NCBI RefSeq assembly: GCF_001913155.1
Contig: NZ_CP018760.1
Span: 1,488,001-1,552,000, forward strand
Source: Maribacter hydrothermalis
Lineage (GTDB): Bacteria > Bacteroidota > Bacteroidia > Flavobacteriales > Flavobacteriaceae
Reading direction: 5' to 3'
DNA: 64,000 nucleotides
In this document: in pieces, positions 63,557 through 64,000 of the stretch
Layout: each line of letters opens with the position of its first letter
Position numbering within the stretch: position 1 is the first letter of the stretch
Program-made: the position numbers and the translations under genes
The notes under the pieces: model-generated
Databases searched by the model: none
The model's input: only the letters and a program-made list of their open reading frames with translations
What the model was told of the DNA's origin: nothing

Positions 63557-63580
63557 AATAGCCCGTAATTACGGGCTATT
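63557..63580 (+). terminator. Perfect hairpin after the TonB receptor gene
   Basis: AATAGCCCGT (63557-63566), loop AATT, ACGGGCTATT (63571-63580): ten perfect pairs, followed by CTCATTT. It begins 22 bp after the stop codon. Confidence 0.8.
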
Positions 63581-63658
63581 CTCATTTAGAATAATTCTTA
63601 CAACCGAAGACTACACTATTAATTAAAACGAAAAAAGCGTAGTTAATGTCATAAATAG

Positions 63659-63691
63659 TGCATTTCATCGATTATTTTGCATTTCATCGAT
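63659..63691. promoter_or_regulatory. Direct repeat 2 x TGCATTTCATCGAT
   Basis: Perfect 14-bp copies at 63659-63672 and 63678-63691, 19 bp start to start. They end 50 bp upstream of the -7 box of the next gene, which is a typical activator position. The regulator is not identified; none is encoded beside it in this window. Confidence 0.55.
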
Positions 63692-63740
63692 CTTTTCACA
63701 ATAACTCGTCTTACAAAAACAGAAAAGGCCGTTTAATACC

Positions 63741-63748
63741 TATATTTG
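63741..63748 (+). promoter_or_regulatory. -7 element for the small T9SS protein
   Basis: TATATTTG matches TAnnTTTG perfectly, 28 bp before the ATG. No TTG is present at -33, which fits dependence on an activator at the repeats at 63659-63691. Confidence 0.55.
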
Positions 63749-63775
63749 TGGCATAGCATTTGTAACCAGCTATAT

Positions 63776-64000
63776 ATGAAGAAACTTTACGCAATCATCT
63801 TCTTTTTGTTTATTTCCTTTAGCTATGGGCAAAGCTCCCAAAGCAATGGAGATATTGATGGTTTTAGTATGTACCCAAATCCGGTTATTACAGGTAAAGT
63901 ATATATCTCTACAAACTTAAATGCTCCTAAAGAAATTTTTATCTACGATGTTTTTGGCACTCTTTTGCTAAAGACTACCATTTTAGGTAAAGAATTGAAT
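63776..64000 (+). CDS. Small T9SS sorting-domain protein, 3' end outside window
   Basis: 75 codons are visible, open to the right edge. A signal peptide (MKKLYAIIFFLFISFSYGQ) is followed after about ten residues by FSMYPNPVITGKVYIST and APKEIFIYDVFGTLLLKT, the start of a type A type-IX-secretion C-terminal sorting domain. That domain is normally the last 80 or so residues of a large protein; here it starts near residue 30. If the gene ends as expected it will be about 100-110 residues with no cargo domain. Alternatively more sequence follows beyond the window. Confidence 0.85.
   Translation, partial: MKKLYAIIFFLFISFSYGQSSQSNGDIDGFSMYPNPVITGKVYISTNLNAPKEIFIYDVFGTLLLKTTILGKELN

Overview
The window looks like the chromosome of a marine-type Flavobacteriaceae (Bacteroidota) bacterium. 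The evidence is low GC, A-rich leaders instead of strong Shine-Dalgarno sites, TAnnTTTG-type -7 promoter elements, a TonB receptor with a carboxypeptidase-regulatory-like N-terminus, a T9SS sorting domain, many SCxxx lipoproteins and large duplicated FtsX permeases. No rRNA, tRNA, CRISPR array or classical transposase was seen.

Layout. 1-6.1 kb: a truncated lipoprotein metallophosphatase, an HD hydrolase fused to a Pycsar-effector-like membrane domain, a large GAF protein and a second metallophosphoesterase. 6.2-10.6 kb: an operon of GntP permease, RidA, D-threonine aldolase-like enzyme, M19 dipeptidase and a small secreted protein, closed by a perfect hairpin; it fits uptake and breakdown of D-amino acids or dipeptides. 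10.7-15.3 kb: small secreted and PH-domain proteins, a penicillin-acylase-family lipoprotein and a TPM protein. 15.4-15.8 kb: a GIY-YIG nuclease gene boxed by a near-perfect 27-bp inverted repeat. 15.9-22.9 kb: an MsbA-type exporter, an Fe-S/redox group (Mrp, NifU, ferredoxin-NADP reductase, ferredoxin) and an amidase lipoprotein.

23.2-55.6 kb is the centrepiece: ten paralogous, intact ~780-824-residue FtsX/MacB-type permeases in tandem on the minus strand, with two MacB/LolD-type ATPases (one at each end of the permease run), one HlyD adaptor and one TolC-like channel. Divergent from these is an NtrC-family response regulator with its histidine kinase. Three intergenic gaps (upstream of the TolC gene, of permease 6 and of permease 4) share one regulatory module: a sigma54-like -24/-12 element, with two 17-bp TGT..AATAT..ACA palindromes spaced exactly 22 bp apart farther upstream. 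I read this as enhancer sites of the local NtrC-type regulator, making the whole array one sigma54 regulon of three transcription units.

55.6-64 kb: an alkyltransferase-like protein, a LysE exporter, TrmB, a PhoR/PhoB-like two-component pair, and divergently a beta-helix lipoprotein plus TonB receptor. The divergent gap carries 11-bp-periodic TTAACA-like repeats just upstream of a promoter, as expected for an OmpR/PhoB-type regulator. The window ends in a small protein that has a T9SS sorting domain directly after its signal peptide.

Intergenic repeats are abundant: three heptanucleotide tandem arrays, CCCCCTCC palindromes between permeases (one interrupted by another repeat), and TCGACTGCGCTCGA-type dispersed repeats.
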